The notes beneath the pieces are model-generated. The model saw only the letters and a list, made by a program, of their open reading frames with translations, did no database searches and was not told the DNA's origin. Shown one piece after another: positions 26,415 to 33,822 of a stretch of 33,822 bases of DNA. The DNA is from Chromobacterium sphagni (lineage in GTDB: Bacteria > Pseudomonadota > Gammaproteobacteria > Burkholderiales > Chromobacteriaceae). The DNA lies in contig NZ_MKCT01000033.1 in assembly GCF_001855555.1 (NCBI RefSeq), positions 1 through 33,822 on the forward strand, written 5' to 3'. Made by a program: the position numbers and the translations under genes. Within the stretch, counting starts at the first letter, position 1, and each line of letters begins with the position of its first letter.

Positions 26415-27623
26415 TCAATCCTGGATAACCCTGGCGATTGCCGACGCCACATAGTCAACATTCTTGCTATTGAGCGCCGCCAGGCAGATGCGCCCGGTGG
26501 ACACCGCATAGATGCCGAACTCGCTGCGCAGTTGCTCCACTTGGGCCGCCGTCAGACCAGTATAGGAAAACATCCCGCGCTGACGGGTGATGAAGCTGAA
26601 GTCGGTTTTCGCGCCATGCGACTGGATGGCAGCCAGTAGGCCCACGCGCATGGTCCGGATTCGTTCGCGCATGCCGGCCAGTTCGTCCTCCCACTGCTGG
26701 CGCAGCTCCGGGCTGGACAACACCGCCGCCACAATGGCTGCGCCGTGGATGGGCGGATTGGAATAGTTGGTGCGGATCACCCGCTTCAACTGGGAGAGCA
26801 CCCGCGCCGACTCGTCCTTGCTGTCGGTCACGATGGACAGCGCGCCCACTCGCTCACCGTATAGCGAGAAGCTCTTGGAAAAGGAGCTGGCCACTAGGAA
26901 CTGCAAACCGGAGGCCGCAAACAGCCGCACTGCCAGCGCGTCGGCATCGATGCCATCGGCAAAGCCCTGGTAGGCCATATCCAGGAACGGCACCAGGCCG
27001 CGCTCGCGGCAAACCGCCACTACCTCTTGCCACTGGGCGGCGGAGATATCCGCCCCGGTAGGGTTATGGCAGCAAGCATGCAGCACGATGACGGAGCCGG
27101 CATCCAGAGCAGCCAGATAGGACTTCATCGCAACAAAGTCGACGCCGCGGCTGGCCTCATCGTAATAAGGATAATGCTCCACCTGGAAGCCAGCCGATTC
27201 GAACAGCGCACGGTGGTTTTCCCAGGACGGATCGCTGATATAGACCTTGGATTCGGGATTCAGTCTCTTGAGGAAATCCGCGCCTATCTTCAAGGCGCCG
27301 GTGCCGCCCAGCGCCTGCGCCGTCACCACCCGGTCAGCAGTCAGCAATTCGCTGCCCTGGCCGAACAACAGGTTCTGCACCGCGACATCATAAGCGGCCG
27401 GACCTTCGATAGGCTGATAGCCGCGCGCCGGCAACGCTTCCAACCTGGCCTTCTCCGCGGCCCTGACCGCGCCCAGCAATGGAATCTTGCCATTGTCGTC
27501 GGAATACACGCCCACGCCAAGATTGACCTTGGTGTTGCGGGCATCCGCATTGAATGCTTCATTAAGACCAAGGATGGGGTCACGCGGCGCCAGTGCCACA
27601 CCGGCGAAGATCGAAGAGGTCAT
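26415..27623 (-). CDS. Aspartate/aromatic amino-acid aminotransferase (class I, AspC/TyrB type)
   Basis: This PLP enzyme transfers amino groups between aspartate or aromatic amino acids and 2-oxoglutarate. The 402-residue protein begins MTSSIFAGVALAPRDPILGLNEAF and aligns with AspC/TyrB from VNLGVGVYSDDNGKIP. The substrate-binding HACCHNPTGAD and the PLP-lysine motif SSFSKSFSLYGERVG are visible, with the C-terminal GRICLAALN. AspC and TyrB cannot be told apart by eye. I chose ATG 27623 by homology; frames further upstream run through the promoter region. No strong Shine-Dalgarno is present. Confidence 0.93.
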   Translation of the reverse strand: MTSSIFAGVALAPRDPILGLNEAFNADARNTKVNLGVGVYSDDNGKIPLLGAVRAAEKARLEALPARGYQPIEGPAAYDVAVQNLLFGQGSELLTADRVVTAQALGGTGALKIGADFLKRLNPESKVYISDPSWENHRALFESAGFQVEHYPYYDEASRGVDFVAMKSYLAALDAGSVIVLHACCHNPTGADISAAQWQEVVAVCRERGLVPFLDMAYQGFADGIDADALAVRLFAASGLQFLVASSFSKSFSLYGERVGALSIVTDSKDESARVLSQLKRVIRTNYSNPPIHGAAIVAAVLSSPELRQQWEDELAGMRERIRTMRVGLLAAIQSHGAKTDFSFITRQRGMFSYTGLTAAQVEQLRSEFGIYAVSTGRICLAALNSKNVDYVASAIARVIQD

Positions 27624-27699
27624 ACCAGGCTCCATTGCTTTGCAGATGAGCCGGCCATCACGGCCGACCCTAGAAAATCCAGTATTGCTTGTTGCCATT

Positions 27700-27717
27700 C
27701 GAACGCGAATTCGTTCG
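27700..27717. promoter_or_regulatory. Inverted repeat upstream of the aminotransferase
   Basis: CGAACGCGAATTCGTTCG has 6-bp inverted arms (CGAACG/CGTTCG) and lies 77 bp before the aminotransferase start, in the 274-bp gap that separates it from the divergent membrane-protein gene. A second CGAAC half lies just downstream. It may be an operator; no regulator is assigned. Confidence 0.4.
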
Positions 27718-27897
27718 CTGTCGAACAACAGTCTAACATGATGCCAGGCCATTCCCCAGACCGGGGCGCACTGTCCGCGCAGGCAGTATGCGGCGCACCA
27801 ATGTCGACAAACCCGGTCCAATGACATAAGCAGAAGTATCGCCGCCCTGCCGGCCAATCCACCCCGCGGCGCTCTCGCCGACAACCGGAGGTTTTTC

Positions 27898-28176
27898 ATG
27901 AAAAAGGGAATCCTGCTGTTCTGGCCGTCCTTCATCATCGCGGTGATCGCCACCACCGTGTTTTACTCGATTTTCGATCCAGCCGAACTGACCTTGCACG
28001 GCAACAGCCTGTTTCACGACAAGCTCACCGCCTACTCGGTATTCCTTCTGGTCAGCTGGCTGTTCGGCGCGGCCAATACCGCCATCGTCCTGCTGCTGGA
28101 AAAAAGCGCCCGCGACATCAACGGCTTCACGCCGCCCCCCGTCATCAGCGGCGACGAGGACAGCACGCCCTCCTGA
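27898..28176 (+). CDS. Hypothetical two-helix membrane protein
   Basis: This 92-residue protein has two predicted membrane helices, ILLFWPSFIIAVIATTVFYSIF (about 5-26) and YSVFLLVSWLFGAANTAIVLLL (about 46-67), and a Pro/Asp/Glu-rich C-terminal tail. A GGAGG ribosome-binding site with good spacing precedes the ATG, so translation is likely. I do not recognise the family or function. It is divergent from the aminotransferase and convergent with the sodium symporter gene. Confidence 0.75.
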   Translation: MKKGILLFWPSFIIAVIATTVFYSIFDPAELTLHGNSLFHDKLTAYSVFLLVSWLFGAANTAIVLLLEKSARDINGFTPPPVISGDEDSTPS

Positions 28177-28178
28177 CG

Positions 28179-28212
28179 GCGCCAGGCCGGACCAATCGGC
28201 CCGGCTTGGCGC
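28179..28212. terminator. Long hairpin between convergent genes
   Basis: GCGCCAGGCCGG and CCGGCTTGGCGC pair over 12 positions (one G-T wobble) around a 10-nt loop. It fills the gap between the convergent stops but has no T-run, so it may act by other means or protect 3' ends. Confidence 0.5.
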
Positions 28213-28221
28213 ATCGCGACA

Positions 28222-29604
28222 TCAGATGACTTTCAAACCTTTCAGCATCACCACCAAGATCAACACCGGCGAGACGAAACGCACCACGAAGAACAATGCC
28301 TTCAACAACCCGTCGCTCTTCAGCGCGCCGCCGTTGCTCAAGGCCTCGCGGAAACGGCCATAGCCCCAGACCCAGCCAGTGAACAGGCACAGGCAAATCC
28401 CGCCCAGCGGCATCAGCACATTGGACGTGACGAAGTCGAACAGGTCGAACATGGTCATGCCATGCAGCTTGATATCGGCGGTCAGGCTGTTGGACAACGC
28501 GCATCCCGCCCCCACCACCGCCAACAGCAGCAGATTGATGATGGTGGACTTGACGCGGCTGATGCCGAAACGCTCGCTCAGCACCGAAACCGGCACCTCA
28601 AGGATAGACAGCATCGCGCCGGTGGCCGCGATGGCGGCCAGAACGAAGAACACCACCATGAACAGATGGCCCAGCGGCATGCTGGCGAACACGGCGGGAA
28701 TGGTGATGAACAACAGCGACGGCCCGGCCGCCGGTTGGAAGCCGAAAGCGAACACCGCAGGAAAGATGGCGATGCCGGCAAGCAGGGACACGAACAGATC
28801 GGCACACATCACACGGAAGGTGGTCAGCGGAATGTTCTGATCGTCGCGGAAATAGCTGCCGTAGGTGATCATGGTGCCCATGCCGATGGACAGCTTGAAG
28901 AAGGCCAGGCCCACCGCGGTCAGCACCACGCCGGCGGTAATCTTGGAGAAATCCGGCGTGAACAGGAACGCCAGTCCTTGGCTCGCACCTGGCAGCATCA
29001 TGCTGCGCACGCCTATCACCACCAGCAACACGAACAACAGCGGCATCAGCTTCTTGGTGACGGCCTCGATACCCTTGGACACGCCCAGCAGCAGGATGCC
29101 GCCGATCAGCGCCAGCACCAGCCATTGCCACAACAGCGACTGCACCGGATCGGTGATCAGCGCGGTGAACGCGCCGGATGTCACCTTGGGATCGCTGGAC
29201 AGGATGTCGCCGGCAATCGCCTTAAAGATGTAGGCGAATACCCATGCCGACACTTCAGAATAGAACGCCATGATCAGGAAGGCGGCGAATACGCCGAAAG
29301 CCCCGATCAGCCACCACGGCTGCCCGGCAGGCGCCAGTTTGGCCAGCGTGGTCACCGCATCGCGCTTGGCCTTGCGGCCCAGCATGATCTCGGAAATCAT
29401 CACCGGCAGCCCCACCATCAGCGTGGCCAGCACATACACCACCAGGAAGCCCGCGCCGCCATTGGTGCCCGTCAGATAAGGAAACTTCCAGATATTGCCC
29501 AAGCCGACAGCCGACCCCAGCGTCGCCGCCAACACGCCGAAGCTGGAAGTGAATCCATCCCTCAGCTTGATCTCTCCACCCGATTTAGCTTTGTCCAAAC
29601 TCAT
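28222..29604 (-). CDS. Sodium-dependent transporter, neurotransmitter:sodium symporter (NSS/SNF) family
   Basis: This 460-residue inner-membrane protein imports an amino acid or similar solute with sodium. The first helix contains the NSS signature GVLAATLGSAVGLGNIWKFPYLTGTNGGAGFLVVY, including the sodium-site residues around AVGLGN. About eleven to twelve hydrophobic helices follow, with SIGMGTMITYGSYF as helix 6. Bacterial relatives include the tryptophan transporter TnaT, but the substrate is unknown here. I chose ATG 29604 (AGAGAGAA upstream); a longer frame from a GTG at 29664 reads through the leader hairpin. That hairpin precedes the start by about 27 bp. Confidence 0.93.
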   Translation of the reverse strand: MSLDKAKSGGEIKLRDGFTSSFGVLAATLGSAVGLGNIWKFPYLTGTNGGAGFLVVYVLATLMVGLPVMISEIMLGRKAKRDAVTTLAKLAPAGQPWWLIGAFGVFAAFLIMAFYSEVSAWVFAYIFKAIAGDILSSDPKVTSGAFTALITDPVQSLLWQWLVLALIGGILLLGVSKGIEAVTKKLMPLLFVLLVVIGVRSMMLPGASQGLAFLFTPDFSKITAGVVLTAVGLAFFKLSIGMGTMITYGSYFRDDQNIPLTTFRVMCADLFVSLLAGIAIFPAVFAFGFQPAAGPSLLFITIPAVFASMPLGHLFMVVFFVLAAIAATGAMLSILEVPVSVLSERFGISRVKSTIINLLLLAVVGAGCALSNSLTADIKLHGMTMFDLFDFVTSNVLMPLGGICLCLFTGWVWGYGRFREALSNGGALKSDGLLKALFFVVRFVSPVLILVVMLKGLKVI

Positions 29605-29625
29605 TGTTGTTCTCTCTACCACAAA

Positions 29626-29662
29626 TAAAACAAGCCCGCGCGGAGGTCGTCCGGGCGGGCTC
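29626..29662 (-). terminator. Terminator-like hairpin in the 5' leader of the NSS transporter
   Basis: On the minus strand AGCCCGC-C-CGG-ACGACCT-CCG-C-GCGGGCT forms a stem of 10 bp with one C-C mismatch, followed by TGTTTTATTT. It lies 72 bp after the argE stop and 27 bp before the transporter ATG. It is either the argE terminator or a transcription attenuator in the transporter leader; no leader peptide is obvious. Confidence 0.7.
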
Positions 29663-29733
29663 ACTTGACCTTCGATGCTACAGGGCGTGGATTGTGAAGC
29701 CTATTGTGTATGTGTGCAAAACAATTTTTACAA

Positions 29734-30905
29734 CTACCTGGCCTGGGTCAACTCATCCGCCAGCCTGCCCAACCAATCATAGCAGGCCTGCAACTGAGCC
29801 ACTTCGATGAACTCGTCCGGCCTATGCGCCTGCTCGATCGACCCTGGCCCCAGAACCACGCACGGCATGCCGGCCTGACTGAACAACCCTGCCTCGGTGG
29901 TATAGGCCACGCCCGCCCCGCCCTCGCAACCGCACAGGCTGGCGACATACTGCCTGATCGAAGAGGCCGGGTCGGATTCGAACGCGGGACTGTACACCGC
30001 CGGCTCGATATCGATGCCAGTCTCGTCCGACACCGCCTTCATTTCCTGCACCAGGGTCGCGGCGTAATCCGCCACCGACGACACCAGGCGCTGAGGATCG
30101 TCGCCCGGCAGCCAACGGCATTCGAACATGAACTCGCAATCCGCCGGAACGATGTTGCAGGCTACGCCGCCATGCACCAGTCCGGTTTGCATCGTGGTGA
30201 ACGGCACGTCGTAAAGCGGCTGCCGATGGCCAAAGGCCGCCTCGGCGTCGGCCAGCTTGCGGATGTGGGTGATCAATCTGGCCGCGAACTCGATAGCGTT
30301 GACGCCCTGCGGAGTCAGGGAAGAGTGCGCCGCCTTGCCCTTTACCCGGCAACGGTAATGGGCGATGCCCTTGTGGGCGATGACCGGCCGCATGGATGTC
30401 GGCTCGCCTACCAGGCAGCCGGCGACCTGCACGCCATCCTCCACCAGCGCATCTATCATGCGCCCCACGCCTAGGCAGCCCACCTCCTCATCGTAAGACA
30501 AGGCAATGCCTATGCCTTGCGTCAGCTTCCCGTCAGTGGCCAGCTTGGCGAAATGCGGCACCTGGGCCAGCACGCAGGCGATGAAGCCCTTCATGTCGGC
30601 GCTGCCGCGCCCATACAGGCGCCCGTCGCCGCCATCTGTCAATTCGAATGGGGGTAATGCCAAACCTGCCCATCAATGGGAACCACATCGGTATGACCTG
30701 ACAACACGATCAGCGGCATATCGTCCGGGCCGATGCGCGCAAACAGATTGGCCTTGCTGCCATCATCATTGTAGGTCAATCGGCTTGTCAGGCCGAAACC
30801 GGCCAGATAGTCGCGCACCCACTCTATTAATTGCAGATTGGAATAACGGCTGGTGGTATCGAAGCGGATCAGTTTGGACAGCAACCCGGTTGCATCGGTA
30901 GACAT
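29734..30905 (-). pseudogene. argE: Acetylornithine deacetylase (ArgE, M20 family), split by a one-base frameshift
   Basis: ArgE hydrolyses N-acetylornithine to ornithine in arginine synthesis. The N-terminal frame (MSTDATGLLSKLIRFDTTS, AGGA upstream) runs to LSGHTDVVPIDGQVWHYP with the first metal-site His. The second frame resumes at PPFELTDGGDGRLYGRGSADMKGF and carries the catalytic SYDEEVGC, HKGIAHYRCRVKGKAAHSS and C-terminal HRPDEFIEVAQL. The join is in a run of five C (coding strand; 30650-30654 on +), where a sixth C would give WHYPPFEL and a 390-residue protein of normal length. All metal and catalytic residues are kept, so recent mutation or sequencing error are both possible. Confidence 0.87.
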
Positions 30906-31032
30906 GGGCAATCCTGCGTAAGAAAAGGTCTATGCCAGAGTCTGCACCCAGCGCTGCCGGCAGGCAATAGGACAGGCCCTTGCGAATCCTCCCTCCCCCC
31001 CGCGGGCGTAGCTGTGGCCGCATAAAAAATGC

Positions 31033-31061
31033 TTGGCAAATAGCACAGCATTGGATACAAT
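31033..31061 (+). promoter_or_regulatory. Sigma70 promoter of the 4.5S RNA gene
   Basis: TTGGCA (31033-31038) and TACAAT (31056-31061) are separated by exactly 17 bp, close to consensus. The RNA starts about 14 bp downstream, so a short 5' trailer may be removed by RNase P. Confidence 0.82.
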
Positions 31062-31074
31062 CCCTTCTCTCTAT

Positions 31075-31170
31075 GGCGGGCCTCCCCGCATTGCACGATA
31101 GCGAACCTGGTCAGGTCCGGAAGGAAGCAGCCACAGTTATTTAGTGCAAGTGCCGGGGGTCAGGCTCGCC
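31075..31170 (+). ncRNA. ffs: 4.5S RNA, signal recognition particle RNA (small bacterial type)
   Basis: The conserved core GGTCAGGTCCGGAAGGAAGC, with the Ffh-binding asymmetric and symmetric loops and the GGAA tetraloop, is at about 31109-31128, followed by AGCC. The flanks pair as a rod: GGCGGGCCTCCCCGCATTGCAC at the 5' side and GTGCAAGTGCCGGGG plus AGGCTCGCC at the 3' side. The RNA binds Ffh to target ribosomes to the membrane. Ends were set from the terminal pairing and may differ by a few bases. Confidence 0.95.
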
Positions 31171-31438
31171 ACCCCTCCCCTCTTTAAAGATTCATCAAGT
31201 TCAATTGCAAAATTGCGACACTTTTTCAGCCAAATTACGACGTCGCCATCAAATCCCATTGTCCTTGATGATAAGATTCCGCTAACATTAGCAAAGCTGA
31301 ATTTTCAAATTAATGGAACTTCACTATTTTCCCTGCATCATAAATATTCCTGTTGAATTTTTTTTGCTATTTTTAATAAGCAGGGCGAAGTCCTAAAAAA
31401 ATATTAGAACCTTTGTTTCAGATACGAGAGGAACACTC
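31171..31438. other. AT-rich non-coding region upstream of the XRE gene
   Basis: This stretch is markedly AT-rich against the GC-rich surroundings, with A- and T-tracts (for example near 31357-31379 and 31396-31405). A frame of 70 codons at 31144-31356 overlaps the RNA gene and has no family resemblance. It presumably contains the promoter of the XRE-type gene and could be a site for nucleoid proteins. Confidence 0.6.
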
Positions 31439-31762
31439 ATGAAACTGTTTGAAAAAATCCCGAACCCTCGGGAAATCCGCCGCAAGCTAGGCCTGAACCA
31501 ACAAGAATTCTGGAGCCGCATCGGCGTGACCCAGTCCGGCGGCTCCCGCTACGAAAGCGGCCGCAACATGCCCAAACCGGTACGCGAGCTGCTTCGCCTG
31601 GTACATGTCGAGCAGATCGACCTGTCCAAGGTGCGCCGCGAAGACTTCGAGATCGTCGAATACCTGAAGGAGACCCACCCCGATCTGTACAAGAGCCTGC
31701 GCAAAGCGGTTCGTACCAAGATCGAGGCTCAAGAAGGCGGCGCGGAAGCCACCGCAGGCTGA
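31439..31762 (+). CDS. XRE-like helix-turn-helix DNA-binding protein
   Basis: This 107-residue protein has a Cro/C1-type fold at about residues 10-55 (REIRRKLGLNQQEFWSRIGVTQSGGSRYESGRNMP). The C-terminal helix (EIVEYLKETHPDLYKSLRKAVRTKI) may allow dimerisation. A GAGAGGAAC ribosome-binding site precedes the ATG. It is a single gene with its own terminator. Similar proteins occur singly in betaproteobacteria. No toxin partner is adjacent, so it is not an evident antitoxin. Targets are unknown. Confidence 0.85.
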   Translation: MKLFEKIPNPREIRRKLGLNQQEFWSRIGVTQSGGSRYESGRNMPKPVRELLRLVHVEQIDLSKVRREDFEIVEYLKETHPDLYKSLRKAVRTKIEAQEGGAEATAG

Positions 31763-31772
31763 CGTCAGCCCG

Positions 31773-31810
31773 AAAAAAGCCAGCCCGGCAAACGCCGAGC
31801 TGGCTTTTTT
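31773..31810. terminator. Rho-independent terminator (bidirectional)
   Basis: AAAAAAGCCAGC and GCTGGCTTTTTT form a 12-bp stem with further pairing in the loop (CGGC/GCCG). It lies between the XRE gene and the convergent universal-stress gene and has T-runs on both strands. Confidence 0.93.
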
Positions 31811-31889
31811 ACATCCCGAATGTCGAACAATCACCCGCTGCACGCAAGCAAAGCCGAACCGCCGACAAGCCCCACCATATGGCGGCGGG

Positions 31890-32339
31890 TTAATCGCCCG
31901 GGTTCCGAATCAACAGCACCGGCATATCCGCCACCTTCAGCAGCCCCTCCGCCACGCTACCCATCAGCAGATGCATCAACCCGCCCAGGCCATGGGTTCC
32001 CATCACCACCAGATCGGCCCCCCAGGCGCTGGCATCGTCGGCAAGGACCGCGGCGATCTTGTCGCCCCAGCTCTCAAGTATCCGGCACTCCGGTTCCACG
32101 CCCATAGCCTTGGCGCGCTCGCCGGCCAACCCCAGCACCTGTTCGCCGGCCTGCTTGATAGACTTCTGCAATTCGGTGGCGTCCAGAAACTCGGTCCCTC
32201 CCCAGCCGAACTGCGCCAGATCCACCACGTGGACCAGCCTGACCGACGATGCGAACACCTTGGCCAACTTGCACGCTTCGTTCAGCGCCATATTGGAAGT
32301 GTCGCTGTCGTCCACCGGCACGAAAATTCTCTGGTACAT
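31890..32339 (-). CDS. Universal stress protein, UspA family
   Basis: This 149-residue protein has the ATP-binding Usp fold. The start MYQRIFVPVDDSDTSNMAL matches the family's first strand and loop. The C-terminal GTHGLGGLMHLLMGSVAEGLL is the G-x2-G-x9-G-S nucleotide-binding motif, and it ends PVLLIRNPG. Such proteins help cells survive stress and often bind ATP or cAMP. GAGGAG precedes the ATG. It is transcribed leftward, alone. Confidence 0.95.
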   Translation of the reverse strand: MYQRIFVPVDDSDTSNMALNEACKLAKVFASSVRLVHVVDLAQFGWGGTEFLDATELQKSIKQAGEQVLGLAGERAKAMGVEPECRILESWGDKIAAVLADDASAWGADLVVMGTHGLGGLMHLLMGSVAEGLLKVADMPVLLIRNPGD

Positions 32340-32403
32340 GACGTTAAGCTCCTCTACGAGTCTGGCCTACATCCTTAGTCTACCAAACCCTCCCCCCTAG
32401 CGT

Positions 32404-32432
32404 TTGACACAGATTAGCTTCCTTGACATAAA
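32404..32432 (+). promoter_or_regulatory. Putative sigma70 promoter of the 4HBT gene
   Basis: TTGACA (32404-32409) is followed after 17 bp by CATAAA (32427-32432). It lies 36 bp before the 4HBT start. A second TTGACA at 32423 overlaps the -10 region. Confidence 0.6.
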
Positions 32433-32467
32433 GGCCATATCCTCCACACTGCGGACACCATCAAGCC

Positions 32468-32896
32468 ATGGCGCGCCTAACGCTCGACCTGCCCGACCGC
32501 TTCATTTTTGAAACCCGCCTGGACATCCGCATCGGCGACATCAATTACGCCCAGCACCTGGCCAACGACGCACTGTTGAGGCTGGCGCACGAAGCCAGGC
32601 TGCGCCTGTTCAAACATCTGGGATACGCCAGCGAACTGACGGTGGACGGACTGGGCATCGTCATTGCCGACATGGCCGCCTGCTATCATGCCGAGGCGTT
32701 TCACGGCGACCTGCTGCGTTTCGGCATCGGCATCGCCGCCCTCAACCGCTATGGGCTGGATCTTATTTATCAAGCAGTCGATGACAACACCGGCAAAGAA
32801 GTGGCAAGATTGAAAACAGGTATCGTCTTTTTCGACTACCGGACGCGCAAAATCGCCCCAATGCCGGAAGCGTTTTCCGGGAAGCTTAGTCAATAG
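32468..32896 (+). CDS. 4HBT-type acyl-CoA thioesterase
   Basis: This 142-residue protein belongs to the 4-hydroxybenzoyl-CoA thioesterase hotdog group. It shows RIGDINYAQHLANDALLRLAHEARLRLF, where the asparagine and histidine of the family's YxxHxxND-like motif lie. The catalytic acidic residue is expected in LRFGIGIAALNRYGLDLIYQAV; I cannot identify it with certainty. It hydrolyses acyl-CoA, probably as a housekeeping reaction. The TerB-like gene follows 17 bp later and probably shares its transcript. It is distinct from the DUF4442 protein at 2177-2689. Confidence 0.85.
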   Translation: MARLTLDLPDRFIFETRLDIRIGDINYAQHLANDALLRLAHEARLRLFKHLGYASELTVDGLGIVIADMAACYHAEAFHGDLLRFGIGIAALNRYGLDLIYQAVDDNTGKEVARLKTGIVFFDYRTRKIAPMPEAFSGKLSQ

Positions 32897-32913
32897 CAAA
32901 AAGGAATGGCGCC

Positions 32914-33327
32914 ATGAGAAACTACCCGCCCAACAGCCCAGAGGCGCTGGCCAGACTCCTGGCCATGTTCATGATTACCGATGGCAACATGGATCCGCGC
33001 GAGCTTGAGCTGCTGGAAAAACTGCACGTCTACCATCTGATCAACCTGCCGCGCAAACAATTCGCCCAGGTATTGCGCGACTTCTGCGACGACGTATCCG
33101 ACGAGGCCGGCGACGATGGCTCGATCCGTCTGCTGGACCGGGAAAGAATAGACAATCTGCTGTCCGAAGTGAGCGACCACCGCAAACGCATCCTGGCCTG
33201 CGTGCTGGCAATGGACATCAGCAAGTCAGACGGCACCATCAGCGACAGCGAAATGGCGCTGCTCAGCTACATGATGAAAAGCTGGAACATCACCCTGGAC
33301 GATCTCGAGCGCGAATTCGCCCGCTGA
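32914..33327 (+). CDS. TerB-like domain protein (tellurite resistance TerB family)
   Basis: This 137-residue helical, acidic protein has two acidic segments with the TerB-like repeat pattern: ITDGNMDPRELELLEKL (21-37) and SKSDGTISDSEMALLSYM (103-120), each containing Asp-Gly-x-x-x-x-x-x-Glu. TerB domains are thought to bind metals and act at the membrane face in stress systems. No other ter gene is beside it, so tellurite resistance is not supported by context. It follows the thioesterase gene closely. Confidence 0.75.
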   Translation: MRNYPPNSPEALARLLAMFMITDGNMDPRELELLEKLHVYHLINLPRKQFAQVLRDFCDDVSDEAGDDGSIRLLDRERIDNLLSEVSDHRKRILACVLAMDISKSDGTISDSEMALLSYMMKSWNITLDDLEREFAR

Positions 33328-33345
33328 CCTCTCCCAAAACGGAAG

Positions 33346-33377
33346 CAGTCGCGGGGCACCGACCCGCGGCTGTTTTT
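33346..33377 (+). terminator. Rho-independent terminator
   Basis: CAG-T-CGCGGG and CCCGCG-G-CTG pair around a GCACCGA loop and are followed by TTTTT. It ends the thioesterase/TerB unit before the MoxR gene. Confidence 0.88.
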
Positions 33378-33408
33378 GCATTCCACCATCCCAATATTGA
33401 AACCGACA

Positions 33409-33822
33409 ATGAACACGCGCTTCACCGGCACCGAACGCTATATCGCCACCGACGACCTGATGATGGCCGTCAACGCCTCCATCACCCTGCAACGCCCGCT
33501 GCTGATCAAGGGCGAGCCCGGCACCGGCAAGACCATGCTGGCAGAAGAAGTGGCCGCCAGCCTAGGCCGGGAGCTGATCGTCTGGCCGATCAAATCCACC
33601 ACCAAGGCCCAGCATGGCCTGTACGAATACGACGCCGTATCGCGGCTGCGCGACTCGCAGCTGGGCGATGCCAAGGTGCACGACATCGCCAACTACATCG
33701 TCAAGGGCAAGCTGTGGCAGGCGTTCGACGCCGAACAGGCGCCGGTGCTGCTGATCGACGAAATCGACAAGGCCGATATCGAATTCCCCAACGACCTGCT
33801 GCGCGAGCTGGATCAGATGGAA
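33409..33822 (+). CDS. MoxR-family AAA+ ATPase, partial (runs off the window)
   Basis: The first 138 residues are present and the frame stays open at the end. They contain Walker A GEPGTGKT (about 36-43) and Walker B LLIDEIDKAD (about 115-124), followed by FPNDLLRELDQME. Family members are about 280 residues. MoxR ATPases act with VWA proteins as chaperones that assemble or activate complexes. The likely partner type is the CoxE-like VWA protein at 9742, about 22 kb away, which is unusual because such pairs are generally adjacent. The start is the ATG at 33409, with only weak ribosome-binding sequence. Confidence 0.9.
   Translation, partial: MNTRFTGTERYIATDDLMMAVNASITLQRPLLIKGEPGTGKTMLAEEVAASLGRELIVWPIKSTTKAQHGLYEYDAVSRLRDSQLGDAKVHDIANYIVKGKLWQAFDAEQAPVLLIDEIDKADIEFPNDLLRELDQME

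Noticed and set aside
31144-31356. 70-codon frame after the 4.5S RNA
   Set aside because: It overlaps the RNA gene, has no ribosome-binding site and an unusual composition in an AT-rich stretch.
31439-31762. XRE gene as the antitoxin of a toxin-antitoxin pair
   Set aside because: Both neighbours are recognisable unrelated genes separated by terminators; no toxin is adjacent.
32914-33327. Tellurite-resistance operon
   Set aside because: Only one TerB-like gene is present; no terZ/terC/terD or related genes are nearby.

Overview
The window looks like a chromosomal segment of a GC-rich betaproteobacterium of the Neisseriales, most probably Chromobacterium or a close relative. This is judged from gene families, the rib/nusB/thiL/pgpA order and the general flavour of the proteins; no database search was run. 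Nearly all of it is dense housekeeping and metabolic sequence. I see no insertion sequence, prophage, integron, tRNA, CRISPR array or conjugation gene.

Layout. 1-3314: a lipoprotein amino-acid-binding protein (+), then a leftward set of a dienoyl-CoA-isomerase-like crotonase, a hotdog thioesterase and a TetR regulator with a clean inverted-repeat operator. 3467-6075: a PF10136 'SpecificRecomb' protein that is plainly a multi-pass membrane protein, and a stand-alone CZB zinc-sensing domain behind a perfect 18-bp palindrome. 6084-9643: a leftward three-gene cluster (aldehyde dehydrogenase, Tat-signal small subunit, GMC oxidoreductase) with the same order as the Pseudomonas lao long-chain alcohol oxidation genes; its aldehyde dehydrogenase is split by a one-base frameshift. 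9742-11861: a CoxE-like VWA protein, a 44-residue membrane mini-protein and a small secreted protein. 11930-14860: an FtsK/SpoIIIE translocase with only one N-terminal membrane segment.

15016-20014: a leftward block ribE - PP-loop ATPase - ribB (with a degenerate RibA-like domain) - ribH - nusB, then thiL - pgpA behind a terminator. 20117-22354: a TonB-dependent receptor with a near-consensus Fur box. 22469-25642: prfC, an MscS-type channel and a TetR regulator. 25709-29604: a hypothetical gene, an aspartate/aromatic aminotransferase, a two-helix membrane protein and an NSS-family sodium symporter with a terminator-like hairpin in its leader. 29734-30905: argE, also split by a one-base frameshift in a homopolymer. 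31075-31170: the 4.5S SRP RNA with a clear sigma70 promoter. 31439-33822: an XRE-type regulator, a universal stress protein, a 4HBT thioesterase, a TerB-like protein and the start of a MoxR AAA+ ATPase that runs off the window.

Functional themes are lipid/acyl chemistry (crotonase plus thioesterase; alcohol and aldehyde oxidation; a second thioesterase; PgpA), riboflavin synthesis, iron uptake and amino-acid uptake and synthesis. The points most worth following are the lao-like cluster and its palindromic control region, the 5'-leader hairpin of the NSS transporter, the CZB gene behind its palindrome, the PP-loop ATPase inside the rib operon, and the two homopolymer frameshifts, which could equally be sequencing errors. 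I found no convincing wholly new system.
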